Both the position numbers and the translations under genes were made by a program. Positions 27,276-35,772 of a stretch of DNA of 64,000 bases are shown piece after piece. The number at the start of each line of letters is the position of its first letter. Within the stretch, counting starts at the first letter, position 1. Below the pieces are notes generated by a model. The model had not been told where the DNA came from. It worked only from the letters and a program-made list of their open reading frames with translations, and made no database searches. Where the stretch lies: assembly GCA_965262255.1 (NCBI GenBank), contig OZ253505.1, forward strand, positions 1,240,001-1,304,000. The letters run 5' to 3'. The stretch comes from JANQQC01 sp965262255. GTDB lineage: Bacteria > Pseudomonadota > Alphaproteobacteria > Caulobacterales > Hyphomonadaceae.

Positions 27276-28135
27276 TGATAGCAGAACAGCACGTAACCAA
27301 TTGGCGAAAAGTTGTCCCGTGGGAAGAACATGCGCAGGTCGTACAAGACCTCATCATATCGAGGATGTTGGTAGACATTTTCTCGGATGAATTACTCAAA
27401 AACGAGTTGCGATTTCGAGGTGGAACCGCTTTGAACAAATTACATTTTCCGAATCCTCTTCGATATTCAGAGGATATTGATCTAGTTCGTGTAAATCCTG
27501 GAAAAGCAGGACCAATTTTGTATCGTATTTGCCAGAAAATGAAGCCTTGGATAGAAAAGAGACCAAAGGTAACTTTTAAGTATTTTTTGATCAAACTAGT
27601 TTTTCGTGTTGATTCGAGAGATGAAGCCTTTGGACAGATTCGAATAAAAATTGAAATCAACACAAGAGAAAGACAGTTGTATGACCCACCAATCGCGTTA
27701 CCTTTTGAAATGGAAAATTCTTGGTATTCCGGTGAGGCGTTGATCCCCACATACTCTCGAGAAGAAATGTTAGCAACCAAACTTCGGGCGCTTCTTCAAC
27801 GCAACAAGGGGCGGGATCTGTATGACTTGGATCATTCTTTAAAAGTTTTCAAGGACTTAGATATCCAAAGAGTAGTCTCGCTCTTCAGCAAATATCTTGA
27901 TGCGTCTGAACAATCCATCTCTAAAGCAGAGGCTCAATTACGAATGTTCCAAAAATTCAACGAAACTCCTCTGCTGACAGATATTCATACTCTAATTCCT
28001 AGTCAACATTCTGATAAACTGACGGAACAAGTGGCAGAGCGAGCATTCTGGAACGTCTTCGACAATTTTATTTGTAACCTGCCAGGGGAGGATTGGGTAG
28101 GCCTAGAGGAATTTCAAGAACAAAAGATAACTTAA
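27275..28135 (+). CDS. AbiEii-like nucleotidyltransferase toxin, copy 2
   Basis: The 286-residue protein keeps the catalytic motifs: FRGGTALNKLHF, RYSEDIDLVRV, IKIEINTRERQ and REEMLATKLRALLQRNKGRD with LYDLDHSL. It is paralogous to the toxin at 25304. The ATG at 27275, behind GGAGGT, is preferred over the open frame start at 27236. The cognate antitoxin is immediately upstream. Whether copies 1 and 2 cross-neutralise cannot be inferred. Confidence 0.87.
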   Translation: MIAEQHVTNWRKVVPWEEHAQVVQDLIISRMLVDIFSDELLKNELRFRGGTALNKLHFPNPLRYSEDIDLVRVNPGKAGPILYRICQKMKPWIEKRPKVTFKYFLIKLVFRVDSRDEAFGQIRIKIEINTRERQLYDPPIALPFEMENSWYSGEALIPTYSREEMLATKLRALLQRNKGRDLYDLDHSLKVFKDLDIQRVVSLFSKYLDASEQSISKAEAQLRMFQKFNETPLLTDIHTLIPSQHSDKLTEQVAERAFWNVFDNFICNLPGEDWVGLEEFQEQKIT

Positions 28136-28310
28136 CCAACGGGATTATATACCTATTTGGCCTAAATTTAGCGTTCTCAGTTTTCTTGTAACCGTCTTCT
28201 TTCGATGGTCTTACGTGCTAACGGAGGCGATTGTTTCATTGACGACGCATATAGCAGGCGGGGTTCAAATAGGTAAATGTTTGTACACCTCGCCCGGTGA
28301 TTTTTAGCAC

Positions 28311-28535
28311 CTAAACAAGATTTCCTGTTAAATCGTCTGAGGTTCTGTCTCCGTTAGATTTAACGCAATGACCACAAAGTAACGGAAAATTACTTGGTAT
28401 ATCGCTCCCACCTTTAGACCTTGGGAAAATGTGCTCCCTATCAAAGGATTTTGAAATCATATTCTTTTCTGCAACCGAACTTGCCGTCTTTTGAATTGAA
28501 TACACTCTTTGATCACCGAACGGATTCATCTTCAA
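28311..28535 (-). pseudogene. HNH nuclease fragment
   Basis: A short open frame of 74 codons contains FDREHIFPRSKGGSDIPSNF and PLLCGHCVKSNGDR, which matches an HNH core (DxxH-P-GG-N-LC-HC-x-K-GDR). The usual Asn after the second Cys pair is Val, and there is no N-terminal specificity domain. It is probably the broken C-terminal end of a nuclease or of a methyltransferase-HNH fusion. The gaps on each side (28136-28310 and 28536-28830) hold no recognisable gene. Confidence 0.55.
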
Positions 28536-28830
28536 CTTTAGTATTCACCTGCTGTAAGCTTGGTTTGAACTATTGGTATAACGGGCAAACGCTGTTTTCC
28601 TATAGTTGTAGTTTTTTGGCACAAGTACTTCAAGAGCATATCACCTTGTTCGCCAAGCCATCGGCCTGTTTGTAGGAGTGTACACATATCAAGTTGATTT
28701 TCTGTAGTTCTTACGTTTCCAAATAGAAGAAGTCTTCGCTTTCGGTCGCTCCGTTAGGATAATTTGTTGTTTTGTGAAGAAACAGAGTAAATTTCAATCA
28801 ACTAGAGCAGCAAGCGCTCTAAGATGCAAG

Positions 28831-29547
28831 TTAGAAGGAACTTTCGGAAGTTTCATCTGGCATTTGGACTGGTGTGAGGTTAGAGATTAATGTCGTCTGA
28901 GTTTCAGTGCTTCTTTCTCCTAATATGCCAATTTCCATAGTCATTGTTCCCTTTGATTTGTACGATCGTCCGTTAGGTGCGAGCTCACACTCCATTTCGA
29001 AAAGAAATTTTCTAAGTTTTGCCACAACCATCATTCTAATATGTTTACGGTTTTTCAATCGATAGGATCGAACTGTCATAGTGTTTTTTTCAATAACAAT
29101 TTGCCCTTCGAGTTTTTTGAAAATTCTTCGATTGACTGTTGGATTATCTTTACTTACTTTTGGTCTGAAGCTAAACACCAGTATGTCGGGGGTTTCTTCA
29201 ACCAAAACAACGTCTTTTGGTATGCTATCTGCGATAGCTGAACACCAAATGGATTCCGGAATACTTTCGTCTATGACTCCGAGCAACTTAGCATCACCTC
29301 TTTCAGAACCCGGTCGGGGAGATAGAATCTCTATCCTCTCGTTAGGGGAACGACTAGGATCTATGAGTGCCTCAACGAAGAGATAAGACACCTCGCCATA
29401 TTGTTCAATATTTATTTTAAAGGAATAAGTAGCCTCGTTTTTTTGTTCCGCTAAGGCCGTTTTCAGCGCCTCTGGCCATTCATCGGCAATAGCGGGAGCA
29501 GTGAATATAGCTATGGCAAATGCGAGATTACGAAGGTATCTATACAT
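28831..29547 (-). CDS. Secreted periplasmic protein of unknown function
   Basis: From the ATG at 29547 (GGAG six bases upstream) the 238-residue protein begins MYRYLRNLAFAIAIFTAPAI, then ADEWPEAL, a signal peptide with a probable cleavage at AIA-DE. The mature protein has YSFKINIEQYGEVSYLFVEA, IDPSRSPNERI and many beta-strand-like stretches, with a Lys/Arg-rich C-terminal half. I do not recognise a domain. It is on the minus strand with no close neighbour. Confidence 0.75.
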   Translation of the reverse strand: MYRYLRNLAFAIAIFTAPAIADEWPEALKTALAEQKNEATYSFKINIEQYGEVSYLFVEALIDPSRSPNERIEILSPRPGSERGDAKLLGVIDESIPESIWCSAIADSIPKDVVLVEETPDILVFSFRPKVSKDNPTVNRRIFKKLEGQIVIEKNTMTVRSYRLKNRKHIRMMVVAKLRKFLFEMECELAPNGRSYKSKGTMTMEIGILGERSTETQTTLISNLTPVQMPDETSESSF

Positions 29548-29746
29548 AGGTGCTCCACAAGCAAGACCTCGGGTCAATTTTAGGCGATATAGAAAGGCAC
29601 GAAAATAATTGAACTATCGTCAGTTAAGAGTATATAGAATTGTGGCAATTTGAGGGTATCGATTTCCAGAGTTAATCCTACAGTACCAAACATCTAGAGC
29701 AACAGTTCCACTATACCACTACCATTCGCGTTAGAGTGAGATTTCT

Positions 29747-30508
29747 CTAAAATCGATCCTTGCGCTGTCTAATCTCGGCAAAGGTTGCAACCTGATCACC
29801 AGAATGACCCATTCTCTCTTGCATTGACTCGTCGTCGCTTCTCAAGAAGGGATTGGACGTGAGCTCTTTGGCGATCGTCGTAGGAACCGTGCGCTTTCCA
29901 CCTGCTCGAAGCGACCGCACTTCTTCAACGTACCTGACCAAGTCCTCATTGTCAGGATCGACAGTAATTGCAAACTCTGCATTGGCTAATGTATACTCGT
30001 GAGCACAATAGACTTTCGTTGCTGGAGGAAGAGCTTTTAGTCGCGACAAGCTACGCCACATCATTTCGGGATTTCCCTCAAACAAGCGACCGCAACCCAA
30101 TGCAAACAGAGCATCGCCAACGAAAGCAATCTCTGCCTCTGGAAGATGAAACGCTATATGCCCAAGTGTGTGCCCGGGTACATCAATGACGTGGGCTACG
30201 TAATCACCGATTTGGACAGTATCTCCACCACCCACAGGATTCTCAATCGACGGAATTCGCGAAATCTCATTCTTGGGTCCAGTTATTCTGCAACCAGTTT
30301 TCCCTTTAATGCTATTGTTGCCGCCTGTATGATCGGGATGCCAATGCGTGTTCCAAATTTGCGTAATTTTCCAACCTTGAGAATTTGCTTCAGCTAAGTA
30401 CTTACTTGAATCTGGGGTATCAATCGCGACCGTCTCGCCGGTCTCCGAGTCATGCACAAGGTAGCCATAATTGTCTGAAAGACACTCAAACTGGTGAACT
30501 GAAATCAT
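29747..30508 (-). CDS. gloB: Hydroxyacylglutathione hydrolase (glyoxalase II)
   Basis: This 253-residue metallo-beta-lactamase-fold enzyme hydrolyses S-lactoylglutathione to lactate and glutathione in methylglyoxal detoxification. Metal-site motifs are THWHPDHTGG, VPGHTLGHIAFH and GDALFALGCGRLFEG; CAHEYTLANAEFA carries the last His and the glutathione-site residues. The start at 30508 (MISVHQFECLSDNYGYLV) matches the family; the frame is open 19 codons further upstream. The C-terminus FAEIRQRKDRF is typical of alphaproteobacterial GloB. Confidence 0.94.
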   Translation of the reverse strand: MISVHQFECLSDNYGYLVHDSETGETVAIDTPDSSKYLAEANSQGWKITQIWNTHWHPDHTGGNNSIKGKTGCRITGPKNEISRIPSIENPVGGGDTVQIGDYVAHVIDVPGHTLGHIAFHLPEAEIAFVGDALFALGCGRLFEGNPEMMWRSLSRLKALPPATKVYCAHEYTLANAEFAITVDPDNEDLVRYVEEVRSLRAGGKRTVPTTIAKELTSNPFLRSDDESMQERMGHSGDQVATFAEIRQRKDRF

Positions 30509-30891
30509 CGGTTTTAATCCTAACGAAAACTCACGCAATATTATCATAAAATGAAACAGTTGCAAAACAGCAAAATTTGAAAAAATCTGTGTCTCGGCGA
30601 GTGAAATTATTGAAAAATCGTATTCTCAGAACATCACGCAAAGATTGGCCAAATTCTTTGTGGACAGGGCATGCTAAGATACTGACTTGCTTGTTTATAA
30701 GGGTTTTTCTCCTGATTTTCGCTGTGATCACTGGTGATTTACCCTCCTACGGTTGCATTTTCACTTATATCTACGTCATCTCGCTTGATTCGCTAACTTA
30801 TTGGTTGCCTTTAACGTACTCTTTGGTTGAAAGGTCTTTGCAACAGCTATATTGGCTAAACAAATATATAAACGCTTTAATCAAAGTATGC
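30509..30891. other. Intergenic region between gloB and the nuclease gene
   Basis: No supported gene is seen. An open plus-strand frame (30577-30936, TTG start, 119 codons) encodes a basic N-terminus and two hydrophobic stretches but lacks a ribosome binding site and overlaps the end of the nuclease gene. The gloB promoter should lie here. Confidence 0.4.
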
Positions 30892-31362
30892 TTAGCAGGC
30901 AAGATCAGACAAGTAATAAGTTTGAAACTGCCGTAAGTTTAAAACTCTGAGTAAGTTATGGGATCCTTGTTGATCTCTTAACCATTCTTCGGCCCCTTTG
31001 CTAAACCCGCCACCCTCAATAATAATGATTGTCTGATAATCGCTTTTCTGTATCGACAACACGTCAAAGGGCCGTTTTCGTTCAGCCGAACCAGCCTGCT
31101 CCTGCCAGAAACATCGAATTACAAACTTTGTTGGGTTACGTAATGGGGCGTATAACAAGAAATCAGCAGTTAGTGGCGTGTTGTAAATATTTTGTCCGAT
31201 CTTTACATTCCTAGCGAAGATTGGCCGCTTTAGAGCCGTTTTGTCAGAAAATCGATTGGAATTATTCCCAACTTGTCGACTGATGTCAGTGTAATTCCGA
31301 CTCAGAAGAGCTTCAATTCTTCGCAACATTTTTTCTTTCGAGTCGACGACAGTATAAGTCAT
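30892..31362 (-). CDS. PD-(D/E)XK-like nuclease, possible restriction partner of the Dam-type methyltransferase
   Basis: The 156-residue protein resembles small PD-(D/E)XK nucleases: NIYNTPLTADFLLYAPLRNP gives the Asp of the fold, and FVIRCFWQEQAGSAERKRPF is the segment that normally reads IECKWQ with the ExK pair. Here the Glu and Lys positions are Arg and Phe. The C-terminal EGGGFSKGAEEWLRDQ is characteristic of the family. It begins 19 bp downstream of the methyltransferase stop on the same strand, as a type II restriction enzyme would. Substitution of the catalytic pair suggests an inactive enzyme, or a shifted active site. Confidence 0.65.
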   Translation of the reverse strand: MTYTVVDSKEKMLRRIEALLSRNYTDISRQVGNNSNRFSDKTALKRPIFARNVKIGQNIYNTPLTADFLLYAPLRNPTKFVIRCFWQEQAGSAERKRPFDVLSIQKSDYQTIIIIEGGGFSKGAEEWLRDQQGSHNLLRVLNLRQFQTYYLSDLAC

Positions 31363-31381
31363 TTATCCCTCAACACTTCAA

Positions 31382-32263
31382 CTACATTTTTGACGAAACG
31401 ATAATTTCGGGAACTGCACCGCGGCCTTTTCCGTTCCGATTAATTGGTCTCTTGGACAGAACCTTTCGAATGGTGAACAAACCATTGTCTCCATACAGTT
31501 TCCTTATGAAAGGCGTATCGTTGTTAGAGACAATTACCTTTGCCCCTAATTGAACCCACCTAATAGCCGCATCACACAGACGAATTTGGTCGTCCTCGCC
31601 GAAACCACCGGCTTGGTAACTCGTGAAGGTATTATGATAGGGTGGGTCGCAGTAAACTAGATCTCCTTTTGAAGGCTGAACTTGTCTATTGAATGGCTGT
31701 TCTGGCGACAATAGGATCGTCTTTTCCAGCTTTAGACTTACAGCACGAAGATTACTCTCGTCACATATTCTTGGGTTTACGTAATCCCCTTTTGGCACAT
31801 TAAACTTACCTTTACGGTTGACCCTATAAAGGCCATTGAATCCAGTTTTATTTAGATAGATTAGTCTCGCTGCTTTATTCGTAGACTTCTGAGGGTTTGT
31901 CTGTCGAACCTTATAGTAGTATTTCGAGTCTTGATGATGCTTGCGTTTGTGGGTTCGGAGAATCTTTATCAGTTCTTCAACATCGAATTTTACGGCATCG
32001 TACGCTAACATGAGATCCTTGTTAGAGTCCGATAGCAAGGCCCGTTCGGCTCGGTCGACTATAGAAAAGAATACAGCACCGCCTCCAACAAAAGGCTCCC
32101 AATAGAGTTTAATTTTTTCAGGAGCTGATTTAAGAATCTCGGGTACAAGTAACCTCTTTCCCCCCGGCCATTTGACAAATGGCTTAGCTACGGGAAAAGT
32201 AGATTCGTCACAAAATACGTTCAATTGTCCTGAAATACTTCCCGAACAGAGGTCTGTACTCAT
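31382..32263 (-). CDS. Dam-type adenine-N6 DNA methyltransferase (D12 class)
   Basis: The 293-residue protein has the D12 methyltransferase order: KPFVKWPGGKRLLVPEIL near residue 28, EPFVGGGAVFF (motif I-like, FxGGG), KTGFNGLYRVNRKGKFNVP and DLVYCDPPYHNTF (catalytic DPPY). It belongs to the alpha-class enzymes such as Dam and DpnM, many of which recognise GATC; specificity is inferred only. GGAGG lies seven bases before the ATG. The TAA that could end an upstream leader frame overlaps this ATG (TAATG). The nuclease-like gene follows it. Confidence 0.88.
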   Translation of the reverse strand: MSTDLCSGSISGQLNVFCDESTFPVAKPFVKWPGGKRLLVPEILKSAPEKIKLYWEPFVGGGAVFFSIVDRAERALLSDSNKDLMLAYDAVKFDVEELIKILRTHKRKHHQDSKYYYKVRQTNPQKSTNKAARLIYLNKTGFNGLYRVNRKGKFNVPKGDYVNPRICDESNLRAVSLKLEKTILLSPEQPFNRQVQPSKGDLVYCDPPYHNTFTSYQAGGFGEDDQIRLCDAAIRWVQLGAKVIVSNNDTPFIRKLYGDNGLFTIRKVLSKRPINRNGKGRGAVPEIIVSSKM

Positions 32264-32314
32264 TAAACTGCCTCCTGTTTAGGAGGACAGTGACTTTGAA
32301 ACAATTGTATTTGT

Positions 32315-32506
32315 TTAGATGGATTTGAAAGAAGACAAGGATTGGTCGGAGAGCGTAGCCAAGTTAGAAAACTTCGAATACCCCCCCCCCCAATAAGGGT
32401 TTACAGCGCTCTGAGATACCGACAGATCAAACCTGTTTCCCTTTTGCAAAAGCGTAAAGGAACCTCTCTTAATGTTCTGAAAACTGAAGGTCGGGTTTAG
32501 CGTCAT
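32315..32506 (-). CDS. Leader ORF with G11 tract upstream of the Dam-type methyltransferase
   Basis: From an ATG at 32506 this frame encodes 63 residues, including FSFQNIKRGSFTLLQKG, and crosses a G11 tract (VNPYWGGG). With 11 G it ends 52 bp before the methyltransferase. With 12 G it stops ten codons after the tract region. With 10 (or 13) G it stays open for about 38 further codons and terminates in TAATG, overlapping the methyltransferase start. The product has no recognisable domain, so it may act as a translational-coupling leader. Confidence 0.45.
   Translation of the reverse strand: MTLNPTFSFQNIKRGSFTLLQKGNRFDLSVSQSAVNPYWGGGYSKFSNLATLSDQSLSSFKSI
32381..32391 (-). repeat. G11 homopolymer tract (C11 on + strand) upstream of the Dam-type gene
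   Basis: Eleven C on the plus strand, G on the coding strand, 118 bp before the methyltransferase start. It is the longest homopolymer in the window and lies inside the leader frame described above. Confidence 0.85.
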
Positions 32507-32690
32507 TAGTTATTTCGGTAGTCGGTATAGATTTCCACACATTGGAGAAAAATAATAACATTACACGATCTACCGCGATCAGATCAAGTCAAATTTTCTT
32601 GTTGAAAACTATATCAGAATCAATATACGATAAGACGGTAACGAATATGATACGACAATTGGTATCCTAAATTGGTGAGGACTCCCCGAA

Positions 32691-33569
32691 ATGACCCAAA
32701 TCAATACCGTTGGAATCGTAGGTGCAGGTCAAATGGGCAACGGCATTGCCCACGTTACAGCTCTTGCTGGCTACGATGTAGTTATGAATGACCTATCCAA
32801 CGACTTTCTAACTAAAGCGTTGTCGACTATTGAGCAAAACTTAGCTCGCCAACTGGCGCGTGAGCATATTACCTCAGATGAAATGCAATCTGCTCTCAAA
32901 CGAATTCGCACGTCAACCACACTTGATGATTTCGGCGATGTCGATCTCGCCATTGAAGTCGCCACTGAAAACCGCGACGTTAAAGTCAAAATTCTTGAAG
33001 CCCTAAGCGAAGCTGTGCCTAGTCATGCAATTTTGGCGACCAACACATCGTCAATTTCAATCACTCGCTTGGGTTCAGTGACTGACCGACCAGAAAAATT
33101 TATTGGTCTACACTTTATGAACCCCGTTCCCGTTATGAAACTCGTAGAGATTATTCGAGGACTGGCAACGAACGATGAAACATACAAAGTAGCGAAAGAA
33201 TTTGCTGGACGTTTAGGCAAAATAACAACCGATGCCGAGGATTTTCCCGCCTTCATCGTCAACCGAATCTTAATGCCGATGATTAACGAAGCAATCTATA
33301 CACTTTACGAGGGGGTTGGAACGGTCGAAGCCATAGATTCAGGTCTGAAACTCGGTGCAAATCACCCTATGGGTCCACTGACGCTTGCAGATTTTATCGG
33401 ACTCGATACCTGCCTCGCAATTATGCAAGTTTTGCACGACGGACTCGCGGACACTAAGTATCGACCTTGTCCTTTGCTAGTCAAATATGTCGAAGCGGGA
33501 TGGCTTGGTCGCAAAGTCGGGCGCGGTTTCTACGATTACTCCGGCGATCACCCTGTTTCAACGCGCTAG
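32691..33569 (+). CDS. 3-hydroxybutyryl-CoA dehydrogenase
   Basis: This 292-residue protein oxidises 3-hydroxyacyl-CoA with NAD. It has the N-terminal dinucleotide motif VGIVGAGQMGNGIAHVTA, the catalytic region FIGLHFMNPVPVMKLVEIIR with His, and ILMPMINEAIYTLYEGVG plus KLGANHPMGPLTLADFIG in the C-terminal helical dimerisation domain. In related organisms it sits directly after etfBA, linking acyl-CoA oxidation to ETF; here an accessory island separates them. GTGAGGA precedes the start by about ten bases. Confidence 0.95.
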   Translation: MTQINTVGIVGAGQMGNGIAHVTALAGYDVVMNDLSNDFLTKALSTIEQNLARQLAREHITSDEMQSALKRIRTSTTLDDFGDVDLAIEVATENRDVKVKILEALSEAVPSHAILATNTSSISITRLGSVTDRPEKFIGLHFMNPVPVMKLVEIIRGLATNDETYKVAKEFAGRLGKITTDAEDFPAFIVNRILMPMINEAIYTLYEGVGTVEAIDSGLKLGANHPMGPLTLADFIGLDTCLAIMQVLHDGLADTKYRPCPLLVKYVEAGWLGRKVGRGFYDYSGDHPVSTR

Positions 33570-33574
33570 ATCAA

Positions 33575-34114
33575 TCAATCTATGGAATCTTCTATCGCTT
33601 CGACCGCGTCGACGCTTGCCCAATCCCATTCTCCCATTACTCGAAATGCTTCGCGGCCATTCGAACCATACACGATCGTCGTTGGAAACACCCTAACACC
33701 GGCACCATAAACAACTTCAAAATCGGGCGCGTGGTAGAATTTAACCTTACCATCAGTTAATTTAGCAAGTTGAGATTGCGCATATTCGAATTCTCCCTCG
33801 TCGTCTACACTAATCGCGACAACCTCAAATGCCTTGTTGGTAAGAATAGTCTGTAGCTTAGCGATTGAAGGTAACTCTGTTAGACACGGAGGACACCAAG
33901 TCGCCCAATAATTTACAAGTAGAACTTTACCGCGAAACTCTCCTAAGTTTGTCGTTTGCCCCAACGGCCCAACAAAACTCTCTGTAGGTGCCATATCCCC
34001 GACAAAGTCCCGGTTTATCTTTGGATGTTCAGACTTACCACACCCATTGAAGAATAACAGTAAGATTAGAGAACAAGCCGTTATTATAAAATCGCGCACC
34101 GAACTTTCGGTCAT
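33575..34114 (-). CDS. TlpA-like thiol-disulfide reductase, lipoprotein
   Basis: From the ATG at 34114 the 179-residue protein has a lipoprotein signal (ITACSLILLLFFNGCGK, Cys near residue 24) and a thioredoxin fold with NYWATWCPPCLTELP (CPPC redox site) and the cis-Pro segment VRVFPTTIVYG. It probably reduces periplasmic disulfides, for example in cytochrome biogenesis. It is convergent with hbd (5 bp apart) and divergent from argH, a conserved arrangement. The frame is open 29 codons upstream, over the argH start, so the later Met is chosen. Confidence 0.9.
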   Translation of the reverse strand: MTESSVRDFIITACSLILLLFFNGCGKSEHPKINRDFVGDMAPTESFVGPLGQTTNLGEFRGKVLLVNYWATWCPPCLTELPSIAKLQTILTNKAFEVVAISVDDEGEFEYAQSQLAKLTDGKVKFYHAPDFEVVYGAGVRVFPTTIVYGSNGREAFRVMGEWDWASVDAVEAIEDSID

Positions 34115-34132
34115 ATTGCGAATCCCTTTGGA

Positions 34133-35545
34133 ATGGAACCTATGAATAAGAACAAAAATACCAAAAGCCAAAAAATGTGGGGCGGTCGTTTTGGCACTCA
34201 TCCTGATGAGGTGATGCTTAGCATCAACAGTTCAATTGAGGTAGATCGACGTATGGCTCAAGAAGATATTGCAGGGAGCAAAGCTCATACCTCCATGCTG
34301 GTAGAAAAAAATATAATCTCCGCCGAGGAAGGTTCGTCTATTCACGACGGACTTAAACTTATCGCTAAAGAAATTGAAAACGGAACGTTTCCCTACGATC
34401 GAACGCTTGAAGATATACACATGAATATTGAAGCTCGCTTAAAAGAACTAATCGGCGAGCCCGCAGACAAAATGCATACCGCCCGGTCAAGAAACGATCA
34501 AGTCGTAACTGATTTCAGGTTATGGGTACGCAAAGCCAGTGAACGGACTAACTTCGGATTAGTAAAACTACAGTCAGTTCTCGTCGCTCAGTCTCGAAAT
34601 CATGTCGAAAGCGTTATGCCCGGATTTACTCATCTACAAACCGCGCAACCCATTACACTCGGTCACCATCTCCTCGCTTATGTCGAAATGATCGAAAGAG
34701 ACCGAACTCGGTTGACAGATTGCTCTAATCGGATGAATGAGTCTCCTCTAGGAGCTGCTGCCCTAGCTGGAACAGGATTTGAAATTGATCGAGATGCTAC
34801 GGCACAAGCATTGGGATTTAGCAAACCGATGGCAAACTCGCTGGACGCTGTCTCGGCTCGAGATTTTGCTCTTGAAGTACTAGCTTCCCTAACTATCGCA
34901 TTAACGCATTTATCTCGATTGGCTGAAGAAATCGTACTTTGGACAAGCCCGCAATTTGGATTTGCCTCCCTATCGGATGCTTGGTCGACCGGTTCTTCAA
35001 TTATGCCCCAAAAAAGAAATCCGGATGCTGCGGAGCTTATCCGCGCTAAGGCATCTACATTAGCCGGACAATTTGTGAGTTTACATGGAGCAATAAAAGC
35101 GTTGCCACTGGCCTATGCTAAAGATCTACAGGACGACAAACAAATAACATTTTCCGCTTTCGATAATTTCGAACTTTGCGTAAAGGCAATGAAGGGAATG
35201 GTTGAAACTATCGTTTTTGATAAGGACAGCATGCTTCAAGCTGCTAAAAAAGGTTTTTCTACTGCGACAGATTTAGCAGATTGGCTTGTCCGAGAGTTGG
35301 GATTGGCGTTTCGCGAGGCTCATCACATAACAGGTCAAATCGTCGCCGAAGCAGAGCAACATGGAATGGAATTATCTGACGTCCCTTTAGAGCAAATGCA
35401 AAGATTTGAACCAAAAATTACCTCAGATATATATAGCGTATTGAGTGTCAAAGCTTCGGTTGCGAGCCGCACAAGTTATGGCGGAACAAGTCCAACGCGA
35501 GTTCGAGAACAGGTAAAACTTTGGGAAGAAAAACTTAAACTGTAA
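34133..35545 (+). CDS. argH: Argininosuccinate lyase
   Basis: This 470-residue enzyme catalyses the last step of arginine synthesis, cleaving argininosuccinate to arginine and fumarate. Motifs are KMWGGRFG at the N-terminus, HTARSRNDQVVTDFRLW, and the fumarase-family signature GSSIMPQKRNPDAAEL. A start at 34142 (GGAA six bases before) is equally possible and would remove three residues. It leads the argH-lptM-lysA-DUF4175 cluster. Confidence 0.96.
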   Translation: MEPMNKNKNTKSQKMWGGRFGTHPDEVMLSINSSIEVDRRMAQEDIAGSKAHTSMLVEKNIISAEEGSSIHDGLKLIAKEIENGTFPYDRTLEDIHMNIEARLKELIGEPADKMHTARSRNDQVVTDFRLWVRKASERTNFGLVKLQSVLVAQSRNHVESVMPGFTHLQTAQPITLGHHLLAYVEMIERDRTRLTDCSNRMNESPLGAAALAGTGFEIDRDATAQALGFSKPMANSLDAVSARDFALEVLASLTIALTHLSRLAEEIVLWTSPQFGFASLSDAWSTGSSIMPQKRNPDAAELIRAKASTLAGQFVSLHGAIKALPLAYAKDLQDDKQITFSAFDNFELCVKAMKGMVETIVFDKDSMLQAAKKGFSTATDLADWLVRELGLAFREAHHITGQIVAEAEQHGMELSDVPLEQMQRFEPKITSDIYSVLSVKASVASRTSYGGTSPTRVREQVKLWEEKLKL

Positions 35546-35752
35546 ATGATGGCAAGTATGAGTATCTCAACAAAAATCTGTTTACTGTTTACGGCGATGT
35601 CTATACTTGCGGCTTGTGGGCATCGGGGAGACTTGGAACGTCCTCCACCTCTTTGGGGAAAGAATAAAGTTGAACAACCCAGTAACATCGAGGAGCAAGA
35701 AGCTGAAACCGAAGAAAACGCAGAACCTCAAGTAGAGAAACAACATAGGTAG
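35546..35752 (+). CDS. LptM-like small lipoprotein
   Basis: The 68-residue protein has a signal with the lipobox ILAAC followed by GHRGDLERPPPLW, the compact CGxxGxLxxPP motif of LptM-type lipoproteins that assist LptD maturation in the outer membrane. A Glu-rich tail follows. It begins directly after the argH stop and precedes lysA, a conserved position. Starts at 35546 or 35549 are equivalent. Confidence 0.87.
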   Translation: MMASMSISTKICLLFTAMSILAACGHRGDLERPPPLWGKNKVEQPSNIEEQEAETEENAEPQVEKQHR

Positions 35753-35772
35753 TCGGGCAAAGGTCACGCAAA

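Noticed and set aside
30577..30936. Plus-strand open frame of 119 codons with two hydrophobic stretches
   Set aside because: TTG start, no ribosome binding sequence, overlaps the end of the nuclease gene and has no recognisable motif.
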